A stretch of DNA of 64,000 nucleotides, taken from contig NZ_LR733275.1 in NCBI RefSeq assembly GCF_902506415.1, positions 4,395,932-4,459,931 of the forward strand, given 5' to 3'. Numbering within the stretch: position 1 is the stretch's first letter; every line of letters begins with the position of its first letter. Below, piece by piece: positions 31,440 to 38,929 of this stretch. Under the pieces are notes generated by a model. It was not told the DNA's origin and searched no databases. It was given only the letters and a program-made list of their open reading frames with translations. This DNA is from Massilia sp. 9I. GTDB taxonomy: Bacteria > Pseudomonadota > Gammaproteobacteria > Burkholderiales > Burkholderiaceae_D. Both the position numbers and the translations under genes were made by a program.

Positions 31440-32359
31440 GCCTCGGGTCCCGCTTCCAGCCAGTTGCGGTGTACCAGGAAGTCCGTGTACAGCGCTGCTT
31501 CAGGGCTGCCCGGTTCCGGGCGCCAGTCGTAGCGCCATTTCACGATCGGCGGCATCGACATCAGGATCGCTTCGGTGCGCCCGCCCGACTGCAGGCCGAA
31601 CAGGGTGCCGCGGTCCCACACCAGGTTGAACTCGACATAACGTCCGCGCCGGTAGGCCTGGAAGTCGCGTTCGCGTTCGCCGTAAGGCGTGTCCTTGCGC
31701 GCCTGCAGGATCGGCAGGTAGGCCTCCAGGAAACCGTCGCCCACCTTGCGCACCATCGCGAAGGCATCAATGAAGCCGGTCTCGTTGAAGTCGTCGAAGA
31801 AGATGCCGCCCACGCCGCGCGGCTCCTTGCGGTGCTTCAGGTAGAAGTACTCGTCGCACCACTTCTTAAAGCGCGGGTGCAGGTCGTCGCCGTAGGGCGC
31901 CAGGACGTCGTGGCAGACCTGGTGGAAGTGGCGCGCATCCGCGTGGTTGCCGTAGTAGGGCGTCAGGTCCATGCCGCCGCCGAACCACCAGACCGGGTCC
32001 TTGCCTTCTGCGGTCGCTTCGAAGAAGCGCACGTTCATGTGCACCGTTGGCGCATACGGGTTACGCGGATGCAGCACCAGCGACACGCCCATCGCTTCCC
32101 AGGCGCGCCCCGCCAGTTCCGGACGCGCGGCCATGGCCGAGGGCGGCAGGCTGGCGCCGGTCACGTGCGAGAAGTTCACCCCGCCGCGCTCGAACACATT
32201 GCCTTCCTCGATCAGGCGCGAGATCCCGCCGCCGCCTTCCGGCCGCTCCCAGCTATCAGCCAGAAAGGGTTTGCCGTCGACCGCTTCCAGCGCCTGCACG
32301 ATGCGGGACTGGAGCTCGAGCAGCCAGGTCTTGATGGCGGATGGGTTGGGGGTGGTCAT
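31436..32359 (-). CDS. hemF: Oxygen-dependent coproporphyrinogen III oxidase
   Basis: A 307-residue haem biosynthesis enzyme that decarboxylates coproporphyrinogen III to protoporphyrinogen IX using O2. Signature blocks are GGGISRLIEEGNVFERGGVN, HMNVRFFEA, WWFGGGMDLTPYY and the C-terminal YVEFNLVWDRGTLFGLQSGGR. The start at 32359 was chosen because the longer frame adds residues without conservation. Upstream lie a REP doublet and purD. Confidence 0.96.
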   Translation of the reverse strand: MTTPNPSAIKTWLLELQSRIVQALEAVDGKPFLADSWERPEGGGGISRLIEEGNVFERGGVNFSHVTGASLPPSAMAARPELAGRAWEAMGVSLVLHPRNPYAPTVHMNVRFFEATAEGKDPVWWFGGGMDLTPYYGNHADARHFHQVCHDVLAPYGDDLHPRFKKWCDEYFYLKHRKEPRGVGGIFFDDFNETGFIDAFAMVRKVGDGFLEAYLPILQARKDTPYGERERDFQAYRRGRYVEFNLVWDRGTLFGLQSGGRTEAILMSMPPIVKWRYDWRPEPGSPEAALYTDFLVHRNWLEAGPEA

Positions 32360-32457
32360 GCGTTTGGGGTACGGGCGAAAAATGGGCAGATTGTACACCT
32401 GCTGTTAGGGGTGTACTTATTCTTGTGGTGAGTGGGGAGTTAGTGGTGCGCGGAGAA

Positions 32458-32573
32458 CTTGGATTCCCGCCTGCGCGGGAATGACGGTTTGAAAGCTAAC
32501 AGTACAAATATCGCTAACGTTATCTCAGTCGAAAACTAAAACAACATCATCCCGGCGAAGGCCGGGATCCAAT
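32458..32573. repeat. REP doublet (GGATTCCCGC / GCCGGGATCC family)
   Basis: Two inverted hairpin units face each other: 32459-32487, around ATTCCCGCCTGCGCGGGAAT, and 32545-32573, around ATCCCGGCGAAGGCCGGGAT. The AT-rich spacer is about 57 bases. The motif is related to the doublet at 9357-9441. It sits between purD and hemF, which are co-directional, and may separate their transcripts. Confidence 0.78.
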
Positions 32574-32594
32574 TTTCTATGCGTACCGCAGCGC

Positions 32595-33860
32595 TTACTT
32601 CACCCCACGCCACCCAATATCGCGCCGATACTGCGCCCCATTGAAGTGAATCTTCTCCACCGTCTCGTAGGCCTGCTTCTGCGCCATCTTGACGCTGTCG
32701 CCCAGCCCCACGACGCACAGCACGCGTCCGCCGTTGGTCTGCAGCGAGCCGCCCACCAGCTGGGTGCCGGCGTGGAAGGTCACGCATTCCGGGGTCTCGG
32801 CCGGGATGCCGTCGATGACGTCGCCCTTGCGCGGATCGTCCGGGTAGCCGGCGGCGGCCATCACGACGCCCACCGCGGTGCGGCGGTCCCATTCCAGTTC
32901 GACCGTGTCGAGCGTGCCGTTGCAGGCATGGTCCACCACCGCGAGGAGGTCGCTTTTCAGGCGCGCCATGATCGGCTGGGTTTCCGGGTCGCCCATGCGG
33001 CAGTTGAATTCCAGCGTGCGCGGGTTGCCGTCAGCGTCGATCATCAGGCCGGCATACAGGAAGCCGGTGAAGACGATACCGTCCTTCGCCATGCCCTGGA
33101 TGGTCGGGTTGATGATCTCGCGCATCACGCGCGCGTGCATCGATGGCGTCACGATCGGGGCAGGGGAGTAGGCGCCCATGCCGCCGGTGTTCGGGCCTTC
33201 GTCGGCGTCCTTCAGGCGCTTGTGGTCCTGGCTGGTCGCCAGCGGCAGCACGTTCTTGCCGTCGCACATGACGATGAAGCTGGCTTCTTCGCCAGCAAGG
33301 AATTCCTCAATCACGATGCGCGCGCCGGCGTCGCCGAACGCGTTATCCGACAGCATGTGGTCGACCGCGGCATGCGCTTCGTCGAGCGTCATGGCCACCA
33401 CCACGCCCTTGCCGGCCGCCAGGCCATCGGCCTTGATGACGATCGGGGCGCCGTTGGCGTCCACGTAGGCGTGGGCCTGGGCCGCATCCGAGAAGCTCTG
33501 GTACTTGGCGGTCGGGATGCCGTGGCGCTGCATGAAGGCCTTGGCGAAGTCCTTCGAGCTTTCCAGCTGCGCCGCTTCCTTGGTCGGTCCGAAGATCTTC
33601 AGGCCGCGCGAACGGAACAGGTTGACGATGCCGGCGGCCAGCGGCGCTTCCGGACCCACCAGGGTCAGGTTGACGCCTTCCGCCACCACGAAGTCGGCCA
33701 GCGCGGCCGGGTCGGTGATCTCGATGTTCACCAGGCGCGCATCGAGCGCGGTGCCGCCATTGCCCGGTGCGACAAAGACGGTCTGGACGCGTTCCGACTG
33801 GGCCAGTTTCCAGGACAGGGCATGTTCACGGCCACCGGAGCCGACGACGAGGATTTTCAT
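32595..33860 (-). CDS. purD: Phosphoribosylamine--glycine ligase
   Basis: A 421-residue GAR synthetase of purine synthesis. The N-terminal MKILVVGSGGREHAL, ATP-grasp segments GLAAGKGVVVA and GPNTGGMGAYSP, and the metal-binding region FNCRMGDPETQ are all intact. It forms glycinamide ribonucleotide from phosphoribosylamine, glycine and ATP. It follows yebC by 14 bases. Confidence 0.97.
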   Translation of the reverse strand: MKILVVGSGGREHALSWKLAQSERVQTVFVAPGNGGTALDARLVNIEITDPAALADFVVAEGVNLTLVGPEAPLAAGIVNLFRSRGLKIFGPTKEAAQLESSKDFAKAFMQRHGIPTAKYQSFSDAAQAHAYVDANGAPIVIKADGLAAGKGVVVAMTLDEAHAAVDHMLSDNAFGDAGARIVIEEFLAGEEASFIVMCDGKNVLPLATSQDHKRLKDADEGPNTGGMGAYSPAPIVTPSMHARVMREIINPTIQGMAKDGIVFTGFLYAGLMIDADGNPRTLEFNCRMGDPETQPIMARLKSDLLAVVDHACNGTLDTVELEWDRRTAVGVVMAAAGYPDDPRKGDVIDGIPAETPECVTFHAGTQLVGGSLQTNGGRVLCVVGLGDSVKMAQKQAYETVEKIHFNGAQYRRDIGWRGVK

Positions 33861-33874
33861 AAAGCTTCCCGAGA

Positions 33875-34603
33875 TTACTCTTCTTCAATGACGGCGTTGG
33901 TGTAGACGTCCTGGACGTCGTCCAGGTTTTCCAGCGCGTCGAGGATCTTCTGCATCTTGATGGCGTCTTCGCCGGTCAGCACGGTTTCGTTGTCCGGCTT
34001 CATGATGACTTCCGAGACCTCGGCCTTGAAGCCGGCCTTTTCCAGCGCTTCCTTCACGCCGGCATAGGAGAACGGGGCGCACAGGACTTCGAAGCCGCCT
34101 TCCTCATCGGCCACCACATCGTCGGCGCCGGCTTCCAGCGCGGCTTCCACCAGCTTGTCCTCGTCCACGCCCGGCGCGAACTGGAACTGGCCGACGTGCT
34201 TGAACATGAAGGCCACCGAACCTTCGGTGCCCATGTTGCCGCCGTATTTGTTGAAGGCGTGGCGCACTTCGGCCACGGTACGCACGCGGTTGTCGGTCAG
34301 GCAGTCGACGATGATCGCCGCGCCGCCGATGCCGTAGCCTTCGTAGCGGATTTCCTCGTAGTTGACGCCTTCGAGCTCGCCGGCGCCGCGCTGGATCGCG
34401 CGCGTGACGTTATCTTTCGGCATATTCGCATCGGCCGCCTTTTCGACCGCCAGGCGCAGGCGCGGGTTCGAAGCGATGTCGCTGCCGCCCATGCGTGCGG
34501 CCACGGTGATCTCCTTGATCAGGCGCGTCCAGATCTTGCCGCGCTTGGCGTCGGTGGCGGCTTTCTTATGCTTGATGTTGGCCCATTTGCTGTGTCCAGC
34601 CAT
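33875..34603 (-). CDS. YebC/PmpR family regulator or translation factor
   Basis: A 242-residue TACO1/YebC family protein. The hallmark N-terminus MAGHSKWANIKHKKAATDAKRGKI is present, as are DNVTRAIQRGAG and YEGYGIGGAAIIV. The family has been described both as a DNA-binding regulator and, more recently, as a factor helping ribosomes through proline stretches. Which applies here cannot be told. It begins the conserved housekeeping block, which probably starts from a promoter in 34604-34692. Confidence 0.94.
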   Translation of the reverse strand: MAGHSKWANIKHKKAATDAKRGKIWTRLIKEITVAARMGGSDIASNPRLRLAVEKAADANMPKDNVTRAIQRGAGELEGVNYEEIRYEGYGIGGAAIIVDCLTDNRVRTVAEVRHAFNKYGGNMGTEGSVAFMFKHVGQFQFAPGVDEDKLVEAALEAGADDVVADEEGGFEVLCAPFSYAGVKEALEKAGFKAEVSEVIMKPDNETVLTGEDAIKMQKILDALENLDDVQDVYTNAVIEEE

Positions 34604-34692
34604 GTCGAGAATTCCTTAGACGGTATGCAAGAGTGGGCGACATTCTAACATAGGCCCCTCCCGCAAATCCGCCGGGCACCCTCAATAACATG

Positions 34693-35466
34693 TCACGGAA
34701 ACAACAAAAAGGTGCCCCAGGCGACCATCACGGCACCTGCGATACAGGCCGTGAGGTAGGCGTCTTCCAGCTTCAGTTCGACCAGCGCCAGCAGCGCCAC
34801 GGCGGCGAAGAAACTGGGGTTGCCCGGTCCAGCGCCGAGCAGCAGCAGGACCAGCAGCCAGCAGCAGCCGAGGCACTGCCGTCCATGCTCCGCGCCCTGC
34901 CACAGGGCGCCCACGGCGCTGGCGCGCCAGTCGACCAGCACCCCTGACAGCGGGGCGCGGCAATGCTGCAGGCAGGCGTGCTTGGCCGGTGTCCACTGCC
35001 AGGCGCCGGCGGCGACCAGCGCCAGGCCCAGGGCCGGCTGGGGCGCCGCCAGGGTGCCGTCGAGCAGTCCGGCATCGTGCAGGGCCCAGTGCAGCAGGGT
35101 GACCAGGGCCGCGAAGCCGGTCCAGCCGAGCAGGCAGCCGAGTGCGAACAGGGTGGTGCGCAGGACTGGCCAGCGCACCGCGGCGCGGCGGCGTGCGACG
35201 CGCAGGTAGACGAACACGCCACCCGCCGCCGCCGGCAGCATCAGCGCCATGCACAGGCCGGTCCACATGGCGAACAGCAGCAGCACTTCGCCGGCCCGCA
35301 GCGGCGCCGGCAAGGGCAGGGGCGATGCGCCTGCGGGCTGCGCTTGGACGGTGGTGGCGCCCTGGAATGCAAACCAGGCCCAGCAGGCGCACGCGAGCAG
35401 GGCCAGCCAGGCCAGGCCCAGCGCGAGCGGCCTGCCGGGTCGTTCATCGATGCCGGACAGGCTCAT
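34693..35466 (-). CDS. DUF2182 metal-binding integral membrane protein
   Basis: A 257-residue membrane protein with about seven hydrophobic segments. The loop contains KHACLQHC and, after a spacer, QCLGCCWLLVLLLL, matching the DUF2182 pattern of conserved His/Cys residues that may bind metal. The start at 35466 (MSLSGIDERPG) fits the first membrane helix; longer starts read through the divergent promoter region. DUF2182 genes are often found with a DUF1326 partner, which is missing here. Function is unknown. It diverges from the EamA transporter. Confidence 0.8.
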   Translation of the reverse strand: MSLSGIDERPGRPLALGLAWLALLACACWAWFAFQGATTVQAQPAGASPLPLPAPLRAGEVLLLFAMWTGLCMALMLPAAAGGVFVYLRVARRRAAVRWPVLRTTLFALGCLLGWTGFAALVTLLHWALHDAGLLDGTLAAPQPALGLALVAAGAWQWTPAKHACLQHCRAPLSGVLVDWRASAVGALWQGAEHGRQCLGCCWLLVLLLLGAGPGNPSFFAAVALLALVELKLEDAYLTACIAGAVMVAWGTFLLFP

Positions 35467-35662
35467 CGGGCACTCCCGGTTCGGCCTGCCGCGTGCACGA
35501 TCCTTGCGCGCGCATGGGGCCGCGGGCAGCGCAGGTTTGACGAGTTCGACATTCGATCTCTCCTCGGTATGTTTGGTCGATGTGCGTTGTTCGACCGCGC
35601 GGCGGCGGTGGCGTTCTGGAGTCCCGTCAGCGAGCCCGGAGGATCGCTCGTACAATCGTCGG

Positions 35663-36583
35663 ATGAAGCTAAGCTCCCCCGCCAATCCTGCTGCTCCCTT
35701 ACCACGCGCGGCCCTCGTTGCCGGCCTGTCGATCGCCATCGGCGGCGCCGTCCTGTTTTCCACGAAGGCTGTCGTCGCCAAACTGCTGTACCGCTACCAC
35801 ATCGATGCAGTGACTTTGATCGCGTTCAGGATGCTGTTCTCGCTTCCGGTGTTTGCGGCTGTCGCGATCTGGAAGATGCGGACCCAGCCGCCACTGTCGA
35901 ACAGCGACCGCTGGCGCATCGCCGTGCTGGGCCTGCTCGGCTACTACCTGTCGAGCTACCTCGACTTCCTCGGCCTGCAGCACATCTCGGTCGGCCTCGA
36001 ACGCCTGATCCTGTTCCTGACCCCGACTTTCGTCCTGCTCGCCAACGTCGTGATCTTCAAGCGGCGCATCGGCAAGGCCGAATGGGCGGCACTTGGCCTG
36101 GCGTATGCCGGCATCGTGCTGGTGTTCGTGCACGACCTCGCCGGCGGCTCGGGCAGCACCATCCTCGGCTCGCTGCTGGTGCTGGGTTCGGCGGTGGCGT
36201 ATGCCTTGTACCTGCTCGGCACCGGCGAGATGGTGCGCCGCATCGGCTCGCTGCGCCTGGTGGCCTACGCCATGTGCGTGTCGAGCGCGGCCTGCATCGG
36301 CCAGTTCTTCCTGCTGCGCCCGGCGAGCATGCTGGTGCAGCCGGCCGGGGTTTACTGGCTCTCGCTCGTGAATGGGGTATTCTGTACGATCTTCCCCGTG
36401 TTCATGACCATGGCCGCGGTCCAGCGCATCGGCGCCGCCACCGCTTCGCAGGCCGGCATGATCGGTCCGGTGTCGACGCTGTTCCTCGGCGCCCTGATCC
36501 TGGGCGAGCCGGTGACCGGCGTGCAGCTGGCCGGAACCGGCCTGGTGCTGGTGGGGATCTACTTGCTCTCGCTGAAAAAATGA
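35663..36583 (+). CDS. EamA-family (DMT superfamily) transporter
   Basis: A 306-residue inner-membrane protein with ten predicted helices arranged as two EamA repeats (residues 20-150 and 165-305). The second repeat ends with GPVSTLFLGALILGEPVTG, a typical EamA motif. Members export or import amino acids, nucleotides or sugars; the substrate here is unknown. It overlaps mgsA by four bases (ATGA), so the two are cotranslated. Confidence 0.87.
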   Translation: MKLSSPANPAAPLPRAALVAGLSIAIGGAVLFSTKAVVAKLLYRYHIDAVTLIAFRMLFSLPVFAAVAIWKMRTQPPLSNSDRWRIAVLGLLGYYLSSYLDFLGLQHISVGLERLILFLTPTFVLLANVVIFKRRIGKAEWAALGLAYAGIVLVFVHDLAGGSGSTILGSLLVLGSAVAYALYLLGTGEMVRRIGSLRLVAYAMCVSSAACIGQFFLLRPASMLVQPAGVYWLSLVNGVFCTIFPVFMTMAAVQRIGAATASQAGMIGPVSTLFLGALILGEPVTGVQLAGTGLVLVGIYLLSLKK

Positions 36584-36972
36584 CGACAACGAAACCGAGG
36601 ATTGCGCTCATCGCGCACGACAAGAAGAAGGACGACATGGTCAAGCTGGCCGGCGAGTACCTTTACTTCCTCAAGGGCTGCACGCTGTCAGCCACTGGCA
36701 CCACCGGCGGTCGCCTGGCCAACGAATTGGGACTGACGGTCGAGCGCAAGCACTCCGGCCCGGTGGGCGGCGACCTGCAGATCGGCGCCCTGCTGGTCGA
36801 GGGCGGGATCGACTGCGTGATCTTCCTGCGCGACCCCATGACCCCGCAGCCGCACGAACCCGACATCAACGCCCTGGTGCGCGCTTGCGACGTGCACAAC
36901 GTCGCCTGCGCGACCAATGTCTCGACCGCGCGCCTCGTGCTGTCGCAGCTGAAGGAGAAGACAACATGGTGA
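36580..36972 (+). CDS. mgsA: Methylglyoxal synthase
   Basis: A 130-residue enzyme converting dihydroxyacetone phosphate to methylglyoxal and phosphate. Visible family motifs are ALIAHDKKKDDMV (His and Asp of the active site), TGTTGG (phosphate loop), SGPVGGDLQIGA, FLRDP and HEPDINAL. The length is standard (E. coli has 152). It is squeezed between a transporter and a quinone reductase with overlaps at both ends. The reductase or small membrane protein could help handle reactive carbonyls; that link is inferred. Confidence 0.94.
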   Translation: MTTTKPRIALIAHDKKKDDMVKLAGEYLYFLKGCTLSATGTTGGRLANELGLTVERKHSGPVGGDLQIGALLVEGGIDCVIFLRDPMTPQPHEPDINALVRACDVHNVACATNVSTARLVLSQLKEKTTW

Positions 36973-37940
36973 AAGCCATCCGTATTGCCAGCTTGGGCGG
37001 GCCCGAAGTGCTCGAATACGTCGACGTCGAGGTCGGCGAACCAGGGCCGGGCGAGGCGCGCGTGCGCCACCACGCCATCGGCCTGAACTTCATCGACACC
37101 TATTACCGCAGCGGCTTGTACAAGATGGCGCTGCCGGCCGGCCTGGGCCAGGAGGCGGCCGGCGTGGTGGAGGCGGTGGGCGAGGGGGTGACCTGGGTCC
37201 AGCCCGGCGACCGCGTGGTGTATGCCGGCGGTCCGGGCGGCGCCTACAGCGAAGCGCGCGTCATGCCGGCCAACATGCTGGTGCGCCTGCCGGAGTCGAT
37301 CCCGTTCGAGCTAGGGGCCGCCATGACCTTGCAGGGCCTGACCGTGCAGTACCTGTTCAACAGCACCTATAAATTGCAGCCGGGCCAGACCATCCTGTTC
37401 CATGCGGCAGCCGGCGGCGTCGGCCTGATCGCCTGCCAGTGGGCGAAAGCGATCGGCGTGAACCTGATCGGCACCGTCGGCTCGGAAGAGAAGGCGGAGC
37501 TGGCGCGCGCCCACGGCGCCGCCCACGTCATCAACTACAACACGGAGGACGTGGTGCAGCGCGTGCTCGAGATCACGGATGGCGCCAAGGTGCCGGTGGT
37601 GTACGACTCGGTCGGCAAGGACACCTTCATCCGCTCGCTCGACTGCCTGCAGCCGCGCGGCCTGATGGTCAGCTTCGGCAATGCCTCCGGCCCGGTGCCG
37701 CCCTTCGCCCTGAGCGAGCTGGCCTCGCGCGGCTCGCTGTACATCACGCGCCCGACCCTGTTCGCTTATGCGGCCTCGCGCCCTGAACTGGAAGCGATGG
37801 CGGCCGACCTGTTCGCGATGGTGGAAAGCGGCAAGGTGAAGATCGAGGTCAACCAGCGCTTCGCGCTGCGCGACGCCGCCGAGGCGCATCGCGCGCTGGA
37901 AGGTCGCCGCACCACCGGTTCGACGGTGCTGCTGCCATGA
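36966..37940 (+). CDS. NADPH:quinone oxidoreductase (zeta-crystallin type)
   Basis: A 324-residue medium-chain reductase without structural zinc. The nucleotide-binding motif AAAGGVGLIACQWAKAIG lies near residue 147, with the GLNFIDTYYRSGLY substrate-side motif near residue 38. It reduces quinones with NADPH in one-electron steps in the E. coli homologue. The start at 36966 overlaps mgsA by seven bases; the stop overlaps the start of a 40-residue membrane protein. Confidence 0.92.
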   Translation: MVKAIRIASLGGPEVLEYVDVEVGEPGPGEARVRHHAIGLNFIDTYYRSGLYKMALPAGLGQEAAGVVEAVGEGVTWVQPGDRVVYAGGPGGAYSEARVMPANMLVRLPESIPFELGAAMTLQGLTVQYLFNSTYKLQPGQTILFHAAAGGVGLIACQWAKAIGVNLIGTVGSEEKAELARAHGAAHVINYNTEDVVQRVLEITDGAKVPVVYDSVGKDTFIRSLDCLQPRGLMVSFGNASGPVPPFALSELASRGSLYITRPTLFAYAASRPELEAMAADLFAMVESGKVKIEVNQRFALRDAAEAHRALEGRRTTGSTVLLP

Positions 37941-38059
37941 GCGCGCCACAGAAGGATGACGACGGCGTCCCGAAGTTCGGGCGCCTGCTGATCGTGCTGG
38001 TGCTGTCGGTCGTGCTGGTAGCGCTGATTACTTTCGCTTCAGAGGCGTATTACTCATAA
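37937..38059 (+). CDS. 40-residue single-helix membrane protein
   Basis: A very short gene whose ATG overlaps the quinone reductase stop (ATGA). The product begins MSAPQKDDDGVPKFGRLL, has one strongly hydrophobic helix (LLIVLVLSVVLVALITFA), and ends SEAYYS. The hydrophilic acidic N-terminus suggests an N-in topology. It is followed directly by a strong terminator, so it is the last gene of the EamA-mgsA-reductase operon. No family is recognised. Confidence 0.7.
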   Translation: MSAPQKDDDGVPKFGRLLIVLVLSVVLVALITFASEAYYS

Positions 38060-38060
38060 A

Positions 38061-38090
38061 AAAACGGAGCCAGTCACCTGGCTCCGTTTT
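38061..38090. terminator. Bidirectional intrinsic terminator
   Basis: A 13-pair stem (A4 CGGAGCCAG with CTGGCTCCG T4) with a four-base loop is flanked by A and T runs. It serves the plus-strand operon ending at 38059 and the minus-strand lipoprotein gene ending at 38107. Confidence 0.92.
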
Positions 38091-38106
38091 CATTTGTGGT
38101 GAACGA

Positions 38107-38745
38107 TCAGCCGTTCTGCTGCTTCAGTTCCACCCTGCGCGCCACACCCGAGGGCCCCGGGAAGCCTTCGAAGGCGCTCTGCACCAGCGCCGGCATCAGC
38201 ACCGGGGTCGACAGCTCGCGGCTGGTGTTGTGCACCGTGACGTCGAACAGGCGCTTGCCGTCGCCGGCCGACTTGATCCCAAGCTGCAGTTCGCGGCGGT
38301 ACTGGTGCTCCACCGAGACCTGGTAGGCCGGGCTCCAGAACGGATCGTAGAAGGGGCTGTACCAACCGCCCCAGTAACGGCGGTGGAAGCCGCGGTAGCC
38401 GAAGCGCGGCACCGGACCCCACATCGGCTGGTAGAAGGGCGAGATCGGTTCCACCACGCGCACCGGCACGTCGGTGGTGGTGAAGCGCATCGACACCGTC
38501 AAGGCCGGCTTGCCGCCGGCGGCGTCGCTGAAGCCTAGGCGCGCCAGTTGGCCGCGCACCAGGTCCTGGTAGGCGCGGTATTCCAGCGTGTCGTCCTGCG
38601 CCGGCGGCGCTTCGAACACGTAGCTCTTGTCCTCGATCTGCGCCGGCCACTGGTGGAAGGTGGTGACATCGCTGCGGACCGTGGTGGCGCACCCGGTCAG
38701 CAGCATCGCGAACGCCGCTCCGGCGGCGATCATCAGGCGTTTCAT
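38107..38745 (-). CDS. DUF4136 family lipoprotein
   Basis: A 212-residue envelope protein with a signal peptide and the lipobox LLTGC at residues 15-19. The next region, FHQWPAQIEDKSYVFEAPPAQDDTLEYRAYQDLVRGQLARLGF, fits DUF4136. A Pro/Tyr/Trp-rich stretch (FHRRYWGGWYSPFYDPFW) follows. Function is unknown; members are envelope-associated. It is monocistronic, bounded by the bidirectional terminator, and diverges from pepN. Confidence 0.86.
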   Translation of the reverse strand: MKRLMIAAGAAFAMLLTGCATTVRSDVTTFHQWPAQIEDKSYVFEAPPAQDDTLEYRAYQDLVRGQLARLGFSDAAGGKPALTVSMRFTTTDVPVRVVEPISPFYQPMWGPVPRFGYRGFHRRYWGGWYSPFYDPFWSPAYQVSVEHQYRRELQLGIKSAGDGKRLFDVTVHNTSRELSTPVLMPALVQSAFEGFPGPSGVARRVELKQQNG

Positions 38746-38929
38746 TGCGTTCTCCCTTAACTATGCGGACTTTTCCTAGCCTCTAGAATACCTTCTGTTC
38801 AGAAACTACTGAAAGACATTTACACCCGGTTACGGGGCGCACATTCCGATACATAAGGAAACGGAGCGGGCGCCGCAAAATCTTGTTGGTAAAATAAGCA
38901 CTTCCTCACTGTCTCTTTGCGGACTTCCT

